A DNA stretch of 64,000 nucleotides from CAYNEO01 sp964396245 (lineage in GTDB: Bacteria; Zixibacteria; MSB-5A5; GN15; FEB-12), in contig CAYNEO010000015.1 of the NCBI GenBank assembly GCA_964396245.1, positions 4,147-68,146 of the forward strand. Reading direction: 5' to 3'. How positions within the stretch are numbered: position 1 is the stretch's first letter; each line of letters starts with the position of its first letter. Of the stretch, positions 18,071 to 26,545 are shown piece by piece. The position numbers and the translations under genes are program-made. The notes under the pieces were generated by a model. It was not told the DNA's origin, did not search any database, and worked only from the letters and a program-made list of their open reading frames with translations.

Positions 18071-19415
18071 CTGGACACCTCAAATTGCATCGTGTACAAT
18101 CTCCGGTACAGCCCGTCCAATTCCATGAGCATGGCGTGCGGACCGATCTCGACAATCTCACCTTTATCGATAACCATGATGCGATCGGCGTTTTTGATGG
18201 TTGAGAGCCGATGCGCTATCACGAGAGTCGTGCGGTTGGTCATCAGCCGGTCGATCGCTTCCTGTACCAGCATTTCCGATTCCGTGTCCAGCGATGAAGT
18301 AGCCTCGTCGAAAATCAAAATCTGCGGGTTTTTCAGCAGCGCCCTTGCNNNNNNNNNNNNNNNNNNNNNNNNNNNNNNNNNNNNNNNNNNNNNNNNNNNN
18401 NNNNNNNNNNNNNNNNNNNNNNNNNNNNNNNNNNNNNNNNNNNNNNNNTGATAATTCGCGATCCGGCATACAGCAGGATGATCACCCCGGCAACGGTAGC
18501 CAGGGTGTCGTTTATCGGTGAAGCCAGGTGGCGGACCCGTGTCATGTGCAAGACCGAGCGGAAGAAGTCCTGTGTGGCCCGAAAGAATTTCCTCGACTCG
18601 AACTTCTCCATCGAGAACGCTTTGACTATGCGCATGTTGTTGACCGTCTCCTCCAGCACCGAGGAAACATCGGCCATCTTCTGCTGCGAGCGCTCGGAGT
18701 ATTTTCGAAGCTTCTTCCCGACATACCAGATAAAACCAAAAACAGCCGGCAGGACGATCATTGCCAGCAACGTCAGTTTCCAGCTCAGGATGACAAGGAA
18801 TCCGGCCAGGACAAGCACGGTTATCGAATCGGTGACAAGACGGTTGAAACCGACATCGATAGACTCGTTGAGCACGATGACGTCGTTGGTCACCCGCGAG
18901 ATAATATTGCCGGTTCGCCGTCGGTGGAAATAATCGAGCGACAGGCGCTGGTACTTTTCAAACAGGTTGTCGCGGAACCCCCGCATCACCGCCTGTTGAA
19001 CATAGGCCATGAAAAACCCCTGCAAATACAGGAATAAATTCTTGGCGATCACTACCGCGAGAATGAGCAGACAGAAATTGATCAGCGTATCATGGCGGCT
19101 TGACCCCGTCACGAGGCTGTCTATCCACCCTTTCATGGTCTCCTTCACGGAGTCTATCCACGACCCGAATCCCTGAACGATATCTGCGCCCTGCGCCAGG
19201 CTGTCTGCCGACGCCGGGGCGACCTGCTGGACCTGCGGAGAGACTGATGATACCCCGGGCACCGACTGGATTTGAAAGAGGGTCATGAGAAGCGGCCCCA
19301 CCATCCATACCAGCATACCGGCAAAAATGGCATGCAGAGCCGCCGATGACGACGCGATCACCAGCTGTTTCCAGAACGGTTTGAGAACGCTGAACGTTCT
19401 CCGGTACAGGTTCAT
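18067..19415 (-). CDS. MsbA-like ABC exporter, interrupted by assembly gap
   Basis: A fused permease-ATPase exporter. From 19415 leftwards, about 322 residues of the membrane domain are present, including a Gln/Ser-rich extracytoplasmic insert after the first helix. The coupling region LSLDYFHRRRTGNIISRVTNDV and FSMEKFESRKFF are typical of MsbA/BmrA exporters. After the N run, the last about 94 residues resume with ARALLKNPQI, Walker B LIFDEATSSLD and the H-loop VIAHRLSTIKNADRI. Walker A, the Q-loop and the LSGGQ signature fall in the missing part. With relatives near 580-600 residues, about 170-190 residues are missing, so the true gap is nearer 500-550 bases than 100. It heads the glycolipid operon and probably flips lipid A-core across the inner membrane. 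Confidence 0.9.
18349..18448. other. Assembly gap of 100 N
   Basis: Exactly 100 undetermined bases, the conventional placeholder for a scaffold gap of unknown size. The coding frames on the two sides are not in register across 100 bases, as expected for a placeholder inside one gene. Confidence 0.98.
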
Positions 19416-19445
19416 TCAGTCACTCCAGATATAGTACAAGCTATA

Positions 19446-19474
19446 ATAATCGGATTTTTTCGGCACCTTGTCAA
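19446..19474 (-). promoter_or_regulatory. Promoter candidate for the glycolipid/rel operon
   Basis: On the minus strand a perfect TTGACA (19469-19474), a 17-base spacer and GATTAT (19446-19451). Transcription would begin near 19439, about 25 bases before the MsbA-like start, which has a GGAG ribosome site. It would drive the ABC transporter, four glycosyltransferases and rel. Confidence 0.55.
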
Positions 19475-19494
19475 CTCGCTTAAGTCTAAATAAA

Positions 19495-20196
19495 TCAGGG
19501 TATTATGCGTACGGCCCCGGGCGGGATAGCGACCGTGAACTTTTCGGGCGAGAGGCCGGTGTCTTCGCGGTATTCGCGCCGCCGGGCGACCAGATCATTC
19601 CCGTGACCGTCCTTGAACATGAACTCACGTATTCTCCAGCCGGTGGAGTGATGGTCGTACGTGACCTCGAGCAGCCACGGACAGCCCGGCAACGAGATCT
19701 TGAACGTGGGGCGGTCGCTGTTCTCGTAATCCGATTGTACGGTGATACTCGAGTCCAGATCAGCCGAATCCGGCAGGTTACGGAAAAGGGCAACGATACT
19801 GAACGGCGGAACCGTGATGAGACATTCTTGCGATTCGAGCAGCTCGGTGACAGGTTCGAGAACGTATTCATCGGCCGACGGGAAATAGACTTTCAGCGTG
19901 TCGGCAGTCAGCCGACCCTTCAATACACCTTTACCCAGATAACCTCTCCCTCCAAGGCCAAGAACTGAATCGGATTGGTAGATCTCCAGACGGAAGCTGT
20001 TCCACTTGTCCTTTCGGTGAACTTTCGCATCGAAGAGATAAGCTTCTCCCCTGATCTCTTTCGTCTGTGCCGTGGGCGGCTGTTCACCGACCGGATACCG
20101 TTTGCCGGAAGTGCAGCCGACGACGACTATCGAGAAGACTATCAAAAAAGTCGAAAGAGCGAATCGAAAAATGGAATGATATTGTGTCGCACCCAT
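19495..20196 (-). CDS. Lipoprotein of unknown function
   Basis: A 233-residue lipoprotein. The N-terminus has a hydrophobic helix ending in a lipobox VVVGC with Cys-28. The mature part is rich in beta-strand-like alternation (RGEAYLFDAKVHRKDKWNSF, RLTADTLKVYFPSADEYVLE), resembling lipoprotein-carrier (LolA/LolB-like or DUF4292-like) proteins of the outer membrane. That resemblance is only an impression. It is the last gene of a five-gene minus-strand operon and is adjacent to the start of the MsbA-like operon, a setting compatible with an envelope lipid or lipoprotein role. Confidence 0.75.
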   Translation of the reverse strand: MGATQYHSIFRFALSTFLIVFSIVVVGCTSGKRYPVGEQPPTAQTKEIRGEAYLFDAKVHRKDKWNSFRLEIYQSDSVLGLGGRGYLGKGVLKGRLTADTLKVYFPSADEYVLEPVTELLESQECLITVPPFSIVALFRNLPDSADLDSSITVQSDYENSDRPTFKISLPGCPWLLEVTYDHHSTGWRIREFMFKDGHGNDLVARRREYREDTGLSPEKFTVAIPPGAVRIIP

Positions 20197-20211
20197 CCCT
20201 GCCTCCTGCCG

Positions 20212-20832
20212 TCAGTAACCGAGGAACACCCGGCTCAGGACTAATACGGGCGGAAAGATGATATAACCGAGAGCGCCGGTGAACAGCAGGATAATCAAAA
20301 GAATCGGGGCAAACCGATTGATCGATTCATACGTGAGCTGATACCGCAAAGGCAGCAAATTCGCAAGGATATGAGAGCCGTCGAGAGGAAACAGCGGTAT
20401 CAAATTGAAAAATGCCAGTGTCAGGTTGATGTACACGAAGTTCTGCAAGATGAGAACCAGCGCCTCGGGTGCATTCATACCCGCCCCGGCGACCGCGCGG
20501 TAAATCATACCGGCAATGAACGCCAGCGCCATGTTCGATACGGGACCGCCCGCCGACACGATGATATCATCCCGACGGGGGTTGGAAAAATTCCTCGGGT
20601 CGACCGGCACCGGTTTGGCCCAGCCGAATCGAAACGACGTGATCACCATGACTATGACGCCGAAAAGCTCCAGGTGGGCCAGCGGATTGAAGGTCAGCCG
20701 CCCCATATCACGCGCGGTCGGGTCGCCCAAACGGTACGCCAGGTAGCCGTGGAAAAACTCGTGGACGGTCAATGAAAATAGAATAACCGGCGCGGCGAGA
20801 ATCAATCGCTGTAGAAAATGAGCATCAAACAT
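20212..20832 (-). CDS. Site-2 protease family membrane metallopeptidase (M50)
   Basis: A 206-residue integral membrane peptidase. The zinc motif HEFFH lies in the first helix (SLTVHEFFHGYLAYRLGD, about residue 24-28). The third ligand is in the FFNLIPLFPLDGSHIL segment (about residue 145). About six helices and the compact length match the minimal M50B proteases without PDZ domains. Such enzymes cut membrane-embedded substrates; the target is unknown. It is co-directional with the glycosylase upstream (33-base gap) and the lipoprotein downstream (15-base gap). Confidence 0.92.
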   Translation of the reverse strand: MFDAHFLQRLILAAPVILFSLTVHEFFHGYLAYRLGDPTARDMGRLTFNPLAHLELFGVIVMVITSFRFGWAKPVPVDPRNFSNPRRDDIIVSAGGPVSNMALAFIAGMIYRAVAGAGMNAPEALVLILQNFVYINLTLAFFNLIPLFPLDGSHILANLLPLRYQLTYESINRFAPILLIILLFTGALGYIIFPPVLVLSRVFLGY

Positions 20833-20865
20833 CTGTTGGTATTCCTCAATTGCCCGAATACAGGT

Positions 20866-21507
20866 TCAGGACTTATACGCAGCCTTCCGTGCATGTTTCG
20901 GTTTTCCGGACGATTTGCCCGGTTTCGAGAGAGATTCGGAATGAGCATCGAAGAATCGCCAGGGAAGCTCCGCGCCTGAATTGATCCCGATACGCTTCGA
21001 TACGCCGATATCTTCCGCCGGTTCGTTGTGATCTTCGATATAGAGCACATCGCCGGTCAGGTCGAGACCGTTCTGCTTGCGGGTCAGGCCATAGGAACGG
21101 CAGAACTTCCCGGGTCCGCTCAGTAAATGGTGTTTTCTCGAATGCGGCGAATTATGGGCCATCAATTCAATTCCATCCCGCGGCTCAGCAGCCCGCAGCA
21201 GGACCGCAGCCGGAAATCCTTTTCGCTCGGTTACGAAATTGAGACAATAATACATTCCGTAAATGAAGTATATATAAGCCACTCCGGGTTCACCAAACAT
21301 AACTTCGTTGCGTGCGGTCTGTCCCCTTGCGGCGTGACATGCGGGGTCATCCTGACCGATATATGCCTCGACCTCCACAATCCGCGATGACATCCGTCCT
21401 CCCGGAGATTCATATACGATGTGCTTGCCGATCAAATCCTTTGCCACCTGAAGGGTGGGACGATTATAGAATGCCCGGGAGAGTTTCTTCGGTCGTTGAA
21501 CAGCCAT
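20866..21507 (-). CDS. mpg: DNA-3-methyladenine glycosylase (AAG/MPG family)
   Basis: A 213-residue base-excision-repair enzyme of the alkyladenine glycosylase family. Diagnostic segments are RIVEVEAYIGQDDPACHAA (with the catalytic Glu), MFGEPGVAYIYFIYGMYYCL and AAVLLRAAEPRDGIELM, then LLSGPGKFCRSYGL. It removes 3-methyladenine and related damaged purines from DNA. The last 20 residues are a basic tail, longer than usual. The neighbours are unrelated in function. Confidence 0.94.
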   Translation of the reverse strand: MAVQRPKKLSRAFYNRPTLQVAKDLIGKHIVYESPGGRMSSRIVEVEAYIGQDDPACHAARGQTARNEVMFGEPGVAYIYFIYGMYYCLNFVTERKGFPAAVLLRAAEPRDGIELMAHNSPHSRKHHLLSGPGKFCRSYGLTRKQNGLDLTGDVLYIEDHNEPAEDIGVSKRIGINSGAELPWRFFDAHSESLSKPGKSSGKPKHARKAAYKS

Positions 21508-21519
21508 GTCGCCTTTCGT

Positions 21520-22380
21520 CTAGTCGTCACACCCGGCGATAAACGCCGGCGCCAACGCCGATGCGGCTTCGAAATCAAAGCCGATTTGTTCAGGGCGATG
21601 GGCATCGGAACCGAGACGGCGCACCGCCACCCCCTCGCGCCGGGCAAGATTGATAATCTCGGTTCTCGGGTAGTACTCACTCAGCCCCTTCCTGAGAGCC
21701 GCCGTATTTATTTCAAGTCCGGTGCCCGACTCCTTGAGAGCGGTAAAGACATCGGCCATATAGGGCTGGTGAACCGCATTGACGGCATCGCCGTAGTAAT
21801 CCCGCCCGTATTTCCGGTAATAGTCCAGGTGCGCTATGGTGTCGAACAGACCCGAGCGGATAGCGCTGAGCACGTGACCGAAATACTTCTGTGCCATCTG
21901 CTCGACAGAGTATCTTTCAAAGCAGCGCGCATACAACTCGCTGCAACAGAAACAGACATTCTCTATCTCGTGGATACCGCAGAGCATATAATCAAATCCG
22001 TATCGTTCTTTGAGCTTGATCACCGCCTCTTCGCATCCGGGATACCATCCGAATTCCAGTCCCAACTTGACCGAAACGCCCTGCACGAAGTACTGGTCAT
22101 GCGCCCGGCGTACGTGTTCGACGTATGCCTCGAGAGAATCGGGACTAACGGGCAGACGCTCGCCGTTAACACGGATGAAATTCGCCCCTCCGTGACCGTC
22201 GTACGAGTCCGGGTTGCTGTCGTAGTGCGTGGTGAAGCAGATTTCCGCGAGATTCCGCTCGATAGCAGCGTCGCAGTACTCCTCGATGGTGCCCCTGGCG
22301 TCAACGGAGTAGTCGGGATGAATATGGTAATCCGCCACGCCGCTGAGCGGCAGCGGCTCGATGCGAGGCTTATCAGGCAA
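21520..22380 (-). CDS. PHP-domain histidinol-phosphatase-like hydrolase
   Basis: A 286-residue PHP-family phosphoesterase. The metal-binding motifs are DYHIHPDYS (first H-x-H, residues about 17-25), the CFTTHYDSNPD block, a central CGIHEIENVC and the C-terminal RRLGSDAHRPEQIG. This is the arrangement of HisK-type histidinol phosphatases, which perform the penultimate step of histidine synthesis, but other PHP phosphatases look similar and no his gene is nearby. It overlaps the upstream hydrolase gene by 8 bases. Confidence 0.82.
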   Translation of the reverse strand: MPDKPRIEPLPLSGVADYHIHPDYSVDARGTIEEYCDAAIERNLAEICFTTHYDSNPDSYDGHGGANFIRVNGERLPVSPDSLEAYVEHVRRAHDQYFVQGVSVKLGLEFGWYPGCEEAVIKLKERYGFDYMLCGIHEIENVCFCCSELYARCFERYSVEQMAQKYFGHVLSAIRSGLFDTIAHLDYYRKYGRDYYGDAVNAVHQPYMADVFTALKESGTGLEINTAALRKGLSEYYPRTEIINLARREGVAVRRLGSDAHRPEQIGFDFEAASALAPAFIAGCDD

Positions 22381-23020
22381 AATATCCTCCAGTCAAAAAC
22401 GGGTTGTTGTTCCGCTCGGCGCCCACAGTGGTCTGCGGGCCGTGTCCCGGGAAACAAACGACGCTGTCCGGCAATCGCATGATCTTTTTTCGGATCGAGT
22501 CGATCAGGGTTTCGAACGAGCCGCCCGGAAGGTCGGTCCTCCCGATTGACCCCTGAAACAGCGTGTCGCCGCAAAAAAGCCAACCCTGCTTCTCATCGAG
22601 GTAACAGACTCCCGCCGCCGTGTGTCCCGGGGTGGACAAAACCCTTAAACACACCGGTCCGATCACCAGTTCCTGTTCATCGACAACGAGATAGTCCGGC
22701 TCCGGCGCGACAATCGGTTCAGACAGATACGCCGAGGCATTACTGGTCGGATTCGCCAGCATGCCTTCTTCTCCCTGCCCGATATACAGCGGGATGTCAT
22801 AGCGCGTCTTGACGGCTGACACCGCCGCGATATGATCGACGTGTCCGTGGGTGAGCAGTATCGCCCGAGGGGTCATCCCGACCTCCTCAACCTGTTGAAT
22901 GATAAACGAATCCTCGTCTCCGGGGTCGATAATGACGCCGTCGGATGTTTCGCTGTCCCAATAAAGATAGCAATTGACCATAAACGGACCGACAGCCAGC
23001 GCACGAACCTGTTTTGCCAT
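22373..23020 (-). CDS. MBL-fold hydrolase, glyoxalase II-like
   Basis: A 215-residue metallo-beta-lactamase-fold enzyme. It has LLTHGHVDHIAAV (HxHxDH, residues about 56-68), LSTPGHTAAGVCYL, FCGDTLFQGSIGRTDLPGG and VCFPGHGPQTTVGAE. The short length and the GSIGRTDLPGG loop place it with YcbL-like glyoxalase II/thioesterase proteins. Its substrate is probably a glutathione- or other thiol-ester but is not determined. It has no Shine-Dalgarno sequence, and the predicted promoter would start transcription at the A of its ATG. Confidence 0.9.
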   Translation of the reverse strand: MAKQVRALAVGPFMVNCYLYWDSETSDGVIIDPGDEDSFIIQQVEEVGMTPRAILLTHGHVDHIAAVSAVKTRYDIPLYIGQGEEGMLANPTSNASAYLSEPIVAPEPDYLVVDEQELVIGPVCLRVLSTPGHTAAGVCYLDEKQGWLFCGDTLFQGSIGRTDLPGGSFETLIDSIRKKIMRLPDSVVCFPGHGPQTTVGAERNNNPFLTGGYFA

Positions 23021-23026
23021 GCCACA

Positions 23027-23054
23027 AGAATAGCGGCATCGGCAGATGTGTCAA
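23027..23054 (-). promoter_or_regulatory. Promoter candidate giving a leaderless mRNA
   Basis: On the minus strand TTGACA (23049-23054), a 16-base spacer and TATTCT (23027-23032). The base seven positions after the -10 is the A of the ATG at 23020. The hydrolase and its operon would therefore be translated from a leaderless message. Confidence 0.5.
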
Positions 23055-23132
23055 CCGGAATTTGTGTTTTAACGTCTTGTTTTTTATCAGCTTAGCGGCA
23101 TCCAAATAACGCCGGACGACCAGAAAAAAGTC

Positions 23133-23160
23133 TGGACATCCGCCGCTAAAACACTATATT
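23133..23160 (+). promoter_or_regulatory. Promoter candidate for prfB
   Basis: TGGACA (23133-23138), a 16-base spacer and TATATT (23155-23160), each matching five of six consensus bases. Transcription would start near 23167, about 30 bases before the prfB ATG, leaving room for the GAGGAG ribosome site at 23185-23190. Confidence 0.55.
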
Positions 23161-23195
23161 GTGCTTTCTTTCACAAAGGTGACTGAGGAGATGAC

Positions 23196-24303
23196 ATGAT
23201 TGCCGATATCAAAAGCAAGCTGGCCGACCTGACAGAGCGAGTAGATAACCTCGGGAGGTATCTTTGACCTCGAATCATTGAGGAAAAGAATATCCCAACT
23301 TGAAAAAAAGACTGCAGAACCCGGATTTTGGGATGACAACCAGGCTGCCCAGAAAGTGACCAAGGAGATGGCCCGTCATCGCAAGTGGGTCGAGGGTCAC
23401 GCTCAGCTTGAACAAGATATCGCCGACCTGTCCGAACTCGTCGACATGGTGGAGGAGGATTCCAGTGAGGCCAGAGAAATCGAAGATTCGCTGGATGTTC
23501 TCGAAGCCAGGGTCAATGAAATGGAAATCGAGGCCCGCCTGTCCGGGCCGGATGATTACCGCGACGCCATTCTTACCATACACCCCGGAGCCGGGGGCAC
23601 CGAATCCCAGGACTGGGCCGACATGTTGTTCCGAATGTACAACCGATGGGCCGAGCGGCACGGCTTTGAGGTCGACCTGATGGACCATCAGCCGGGAGAC
23701 GAAGCCGGCCTCAAGTCAGCGACCATGGAAATCAAAGGAGATTACGCGTACGGCTATCTCAAGTCGGAGTCCGGCGTACATCGTCTGGTAAGAATATCCC
23801 CCTTCGATGCCAACTCACGTCGGCACACGTCGTTCGCGTCAGTCCATGTCTTCCCTGTTGTGGAAGATAATGTCGAGGTCGAGATCAAGGACGAAGACGT
23901 GCGCGTGGACACCTACCGCGCCTCCGGTGCGGGCGGTCAGCACGTCAATAAAACGTCCTCGGCTATCCGCCTGACCCACATGCCCACCGGAATTGTCGTG
24001 ACCTGTCAGTCAGAGCGAAGCCAGCACAAGAACAAGGAATCCGCCTTCACGGTGCTGAAAGCCCGGCTGTATCAGCTCAAGCGTGAAGAGGAACAGAAGA
24101 AGCTCGAGAAATTCGAAAAGTCAAAGAAGAAGATAGAGTGGGGATCGCAGATTCGCTCTTACGTCTTTCACCCGTACAACATGGTCAAGGACCACCGGAC
24201 GTCGGCGGAAACATCCAACGTGCAGGCGGTGATGGACGGTGATATCGATCAGTTTATCGAAGCGTTTCTGTCAGATCCGTCTCTGAAAGACCAGGTAGTG
24301 TAG
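23196..24303 (+). CDS. prfB: Peptide chain release factor 2, with programmed +1 frameshift
   Basis: A 368-residue release factor encoded in two overlapping frames. The first 23 codons (23196-23264, MIADIKSKLADLTERV...) end at an in-frame TGA at 23265-23267. Decoding slips +1 at CTT-T, and translation continues from GAC at 23266 to 24303. The site has all the expected parts: an internal GGGAGG, then TAT-CTT-TGA-C. The joined protein reads through into LEKKTAEPGFWDD, a conserved RF2 start. It has the SPF tripeptide at 201-203, which recognises UGA, and GGQ at 246-248, which triggers peptide release. This is an autoregulatory circuit: scarce RF2 favours frameshifting and so more RF2. A GAGGAG lies 5 bases before the ATG. 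Confidence 0.97.
23253..23268 (+). promoter_or_regulatory. RF2 programmed frameshift site
   Basis: GGGAGG (23253-23258) acts as an internal Shine-Dalgarno-like stimulator. It is followed by TAT, the slippery CTT, and the UGA stop with a C at +4. This matches the known bacterial prfB signal closely. Confidence 0.96.
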
Positions 24304-24330
24304 AATCTACTGTAACGGTATGGAGATAGC

Positions 24331-25323
24331 ATGAATGCCGTTGAAGCAATAAAAGAAAAAGTCAAGGCGAAGAAGCGCCGGGTGGTCCTGCCGGAAGGCA
24401 CCGAACCACGGACTATCATCGCCACCGGCAAAATTATCGCGCAGGGGATTGCATCAGTCACCGTGCTTGGTGACGAAACGGCCGTTCGTGACCTTGCGAA
24501 AGAACACAAAGTCGATCTATCGAAGGTGGAAGTGATCGATCCCGTTAGTTCCCCGGACTACGACGCCTATGTCGCCGACCTCATGGAGTTGCGCAAGGAA
24601 AAAGGCATTACCGAGGAACAGGCAAAACAGGCCATGGCCACCACGCTGTATTTCGGCGCCATGCTTGTGCGACACGACAGGGCCGATGCTTCGGTTGCGG
24701 GCGCTGTCAACACGACCGGCGACGTTCTCCGCGCCGCCATTCACGTCCTTGGCCTCGCACCGGGTATCTCCACTGTCTCAAGCTCCTTCATCATGACACT
24801 GCCGAAGTTCCGGGAGGTCGAGAACAAGGTATTCCTGTACGGTGACTGCGCCGTCGTACCGAACCCGAACCCGGAGCAGCTGGCATCCATTGCCGTGTCC
24901 ACCGCCGATACCATGCGCAAACTTATCGGCGAGGAACCGCGCGTGGCCCTGTTGTCTTTTTCTACCAAGGGATCGGCCAAGCACGCCGATATCGACAAGG
25001 TCCTGGCCGCCCTGGATATTCTCAAGAAGACTCATCCGGAACTGAAGGTCGATGGTGAGTTGCAGGTGGACGCTGCGATCATTCCCGAAATCGGCAAACG
25101 AAAAGCTCCCAATTCAGAAATAGCCGGCGACGCCAACGTGTTGATATTCCCCGATCTCGACGCCGGCAATATTGGCTACAAATTAACCGAACGTCTGGCG
25201 GGTGCGACCGCGACGGGCCCTATCATTCAGGGACTGGCCAAACCGGCCAACGACCTGTCGCGCGGCTGCTCGGCGGATGATATTGTTGACGTATCTGCGA
25301 TGGCTTTGATGTTGAAAGGATAA
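24331..25323 (+). CDS. pta: Phosphate acetyltransferase
   Basis: A 330-residue single-domain phosphotransacetylase, the short form without the N-terminal DRTGG extension. It interconverts acetyl-CoA and acetyl phosphate. Family segments are RRVVLPEGTEPRTIIATG at the start, GAVNTTGDVLRAAIHVLG near residue 130, VALLSFSTKGSAKH near 210 and the C-terminal ARGPI-like GPIIQGLAKPANDLSRGCS with the catalytic-region Arg and Ser. No acetate kinase gene is present in the window. It is followed after 4 bases by the aminotransferase gene. The start has a GGAG a few bases upstream. Confidence 0.95.
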   Translation: MNAVEAIKEKVKAKKRRVVLPEGTEPRTIIATGKIIAQGIASVTVLGDETAVRDLAKEHKVDLSKVEVIDPVSSPDYDAYVADLMELRKEKGITEEQAKQAMATTLYFGAMLVRHDRADASVAGAVNTTGDVLRAAIHVLGLAPGISTVSSSFIMTLPKFREVENKVFLYGDCAVVPNPNPEQLASIAVSTADTMRKLIGEEPRVALLSFSTKGSAKHADIDKVLAALDILKKTHPELKVDGELQVDAAIIPEIGKRKAPNSEIAGDANVLIFPDLDAGNIGYKLTERLAGATATGPIIQGLAKPANDLSRGCSADDIVDVSAMALMLKG

Positions 25324-25327
25324 TTCG

Positions 25328-26545
25328 ATGAGCATCAGTCAACTTGCTCTGGAAGTACATGAGTCGCCGACTCTGGCCCTGAACGAAAAAGCGCGTCTTC
25401 TGCGCGAACGCGGCGACCCCGTCATACATCTCGGCGCGGGCGAGCCGAAAAGCAAGGTGCCGATTGACGCGATCCTCAGTTGTGCCGCCAAGCTGAACAC
25501 CGGCGACGTACGCTACACTCCTACCGAGGGCATCCCCTCCCTGATCAAGGCGATTATCCGCTATACCGAGGAAAACTACGGCCGGGTCATCGGACCGGAT
25601 CAAGTAGTCGTCGCCGCCGGAGCCAAGCAGGCGTTTTACAATCTCATGATGACGATTATCAATCCGCAGGACGAGGTGCTTATCCTCGCCCCGTACTGGG
25701 TGAGCTATCCTGAGATCGTCCGGATGGTGTACGGCGTGCCCATTATCGTTACGCCCGAGGACGGTCGCTTTGTGCCCAGGATGGAAGATATCGTCGAGAA
25801 TGTGACCGGCTATACGAAAGCGATCATCCTGAACAGTCCCAACAACCCGTCCGGCGCCGTGTACCCCGAAGAACTGATCGGTGAACTGGTAGAGTTCTGT
25901 GAGAAAAAGGGCATCTACCTTATTATGGATGACATCTATCATAAGCTGGTATTCGACGGCAAGAAGGCGGTCTCGGCTTACAAATTCGCCAAGGACAACA
26001 GCGACAGTTCCAGGATTATCGTGATCAACGGCGTCTCCAAGATGTACGCGATGACCGGATTCAGAATCGGCTGGGCTATCGCCAATCCGAAAATCACCAA
26101 GGTGATGATCAATGTCGCGGCGCAGAATACATCGTGTCCGTCTGTCATTCTCCAGGCGGCCGCCGAGGGTGCCCTGACCGGGGTGCAGAGCTCGGTCGAG
26201 AGTCTGCGGCTGCATCTCGAGAATAACTGCAAAGTGATGTTGAATGAATTGCATTCGTTCAACGGCATCAAGATCATCCCGCCGGATGGTACGTTCTATT
26301 GCCTGCCGGACTTCCGTGCCTACAGCAAGGATTCGGTGGCGCTGTCGAAGTTCCTTCTGGAGAAGGCCCTGGTTGTAACCGTTCCCGGTAAGGAGTTCGG
26401 GATGGAGGGACACCTCCGCCTGAGCTACTGCGGCACGGTGAAGGAAATACGTGAAGGAGTCGCCCGTATCAAATGGGCGCTCGATCCGGAGTCACCCAAT
26501 GAGATCTATATTGGTGACCGCAAGATGAGGAGAGACTGGAAATGA
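25328..26545 (+). CDS. Class I PLP-dependent aminotransferase (aspartate aminotransferase type)
   Basis: A 405-residue fold-type I aminotransferase. It has IHLGAGEPKSKVP near the start, YTPTEGIPSLIKAI, NSPNNPSGAVYPEELI (the substrate-binding Asn), DDIYHKLVF and the PLP-binding Lys-238 in NGVSKMYAMTGFRIGW. The Arg in LRLSYCG near residue 360 binds the substrate carboxylate. It resembles subgroup I-gamma aspartate aminotransferases. Its position between pta and pckA supports a role linking oxaloacetate and aspartate. Its last bases overlap the pckA start (ATGA). Confidence 0.92.
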   Translation: MSISQLALEVHESPTLALNEKARLLRERGDPVIHLGAGEPKSKVPIDAILSCAAKLNTGDVRYTPTEGIPSLIKAIIRYTEENYGRVIGPDQVVVAAGAKQAFYNLMMTIINPQDEVLILAPYWVSYPEIVRMVYGVPIIVTPEDGRFVPRMEDIVENVTGYTKAIILNSPNNPSGAVYPEELIGELVEFCEKKGIYLIMDDIYHKLVFDGKKAVSAYKFAKDNSDSSRIIVINGVSKMYAMTGFRIGWAIANPKITKVMINVAAQNTSCPSVILQAAAEGALTGVQSSVESLRLHLENNCKVMLNELHSFNGIKIIPPDGTFYCLPDFRAYSKDSVALSKFLLEKALVVTVPGKEFGMEGHLRLSYCGTVKEIREGVARIKWALDPESPNEIYIGDRKMRRDWK

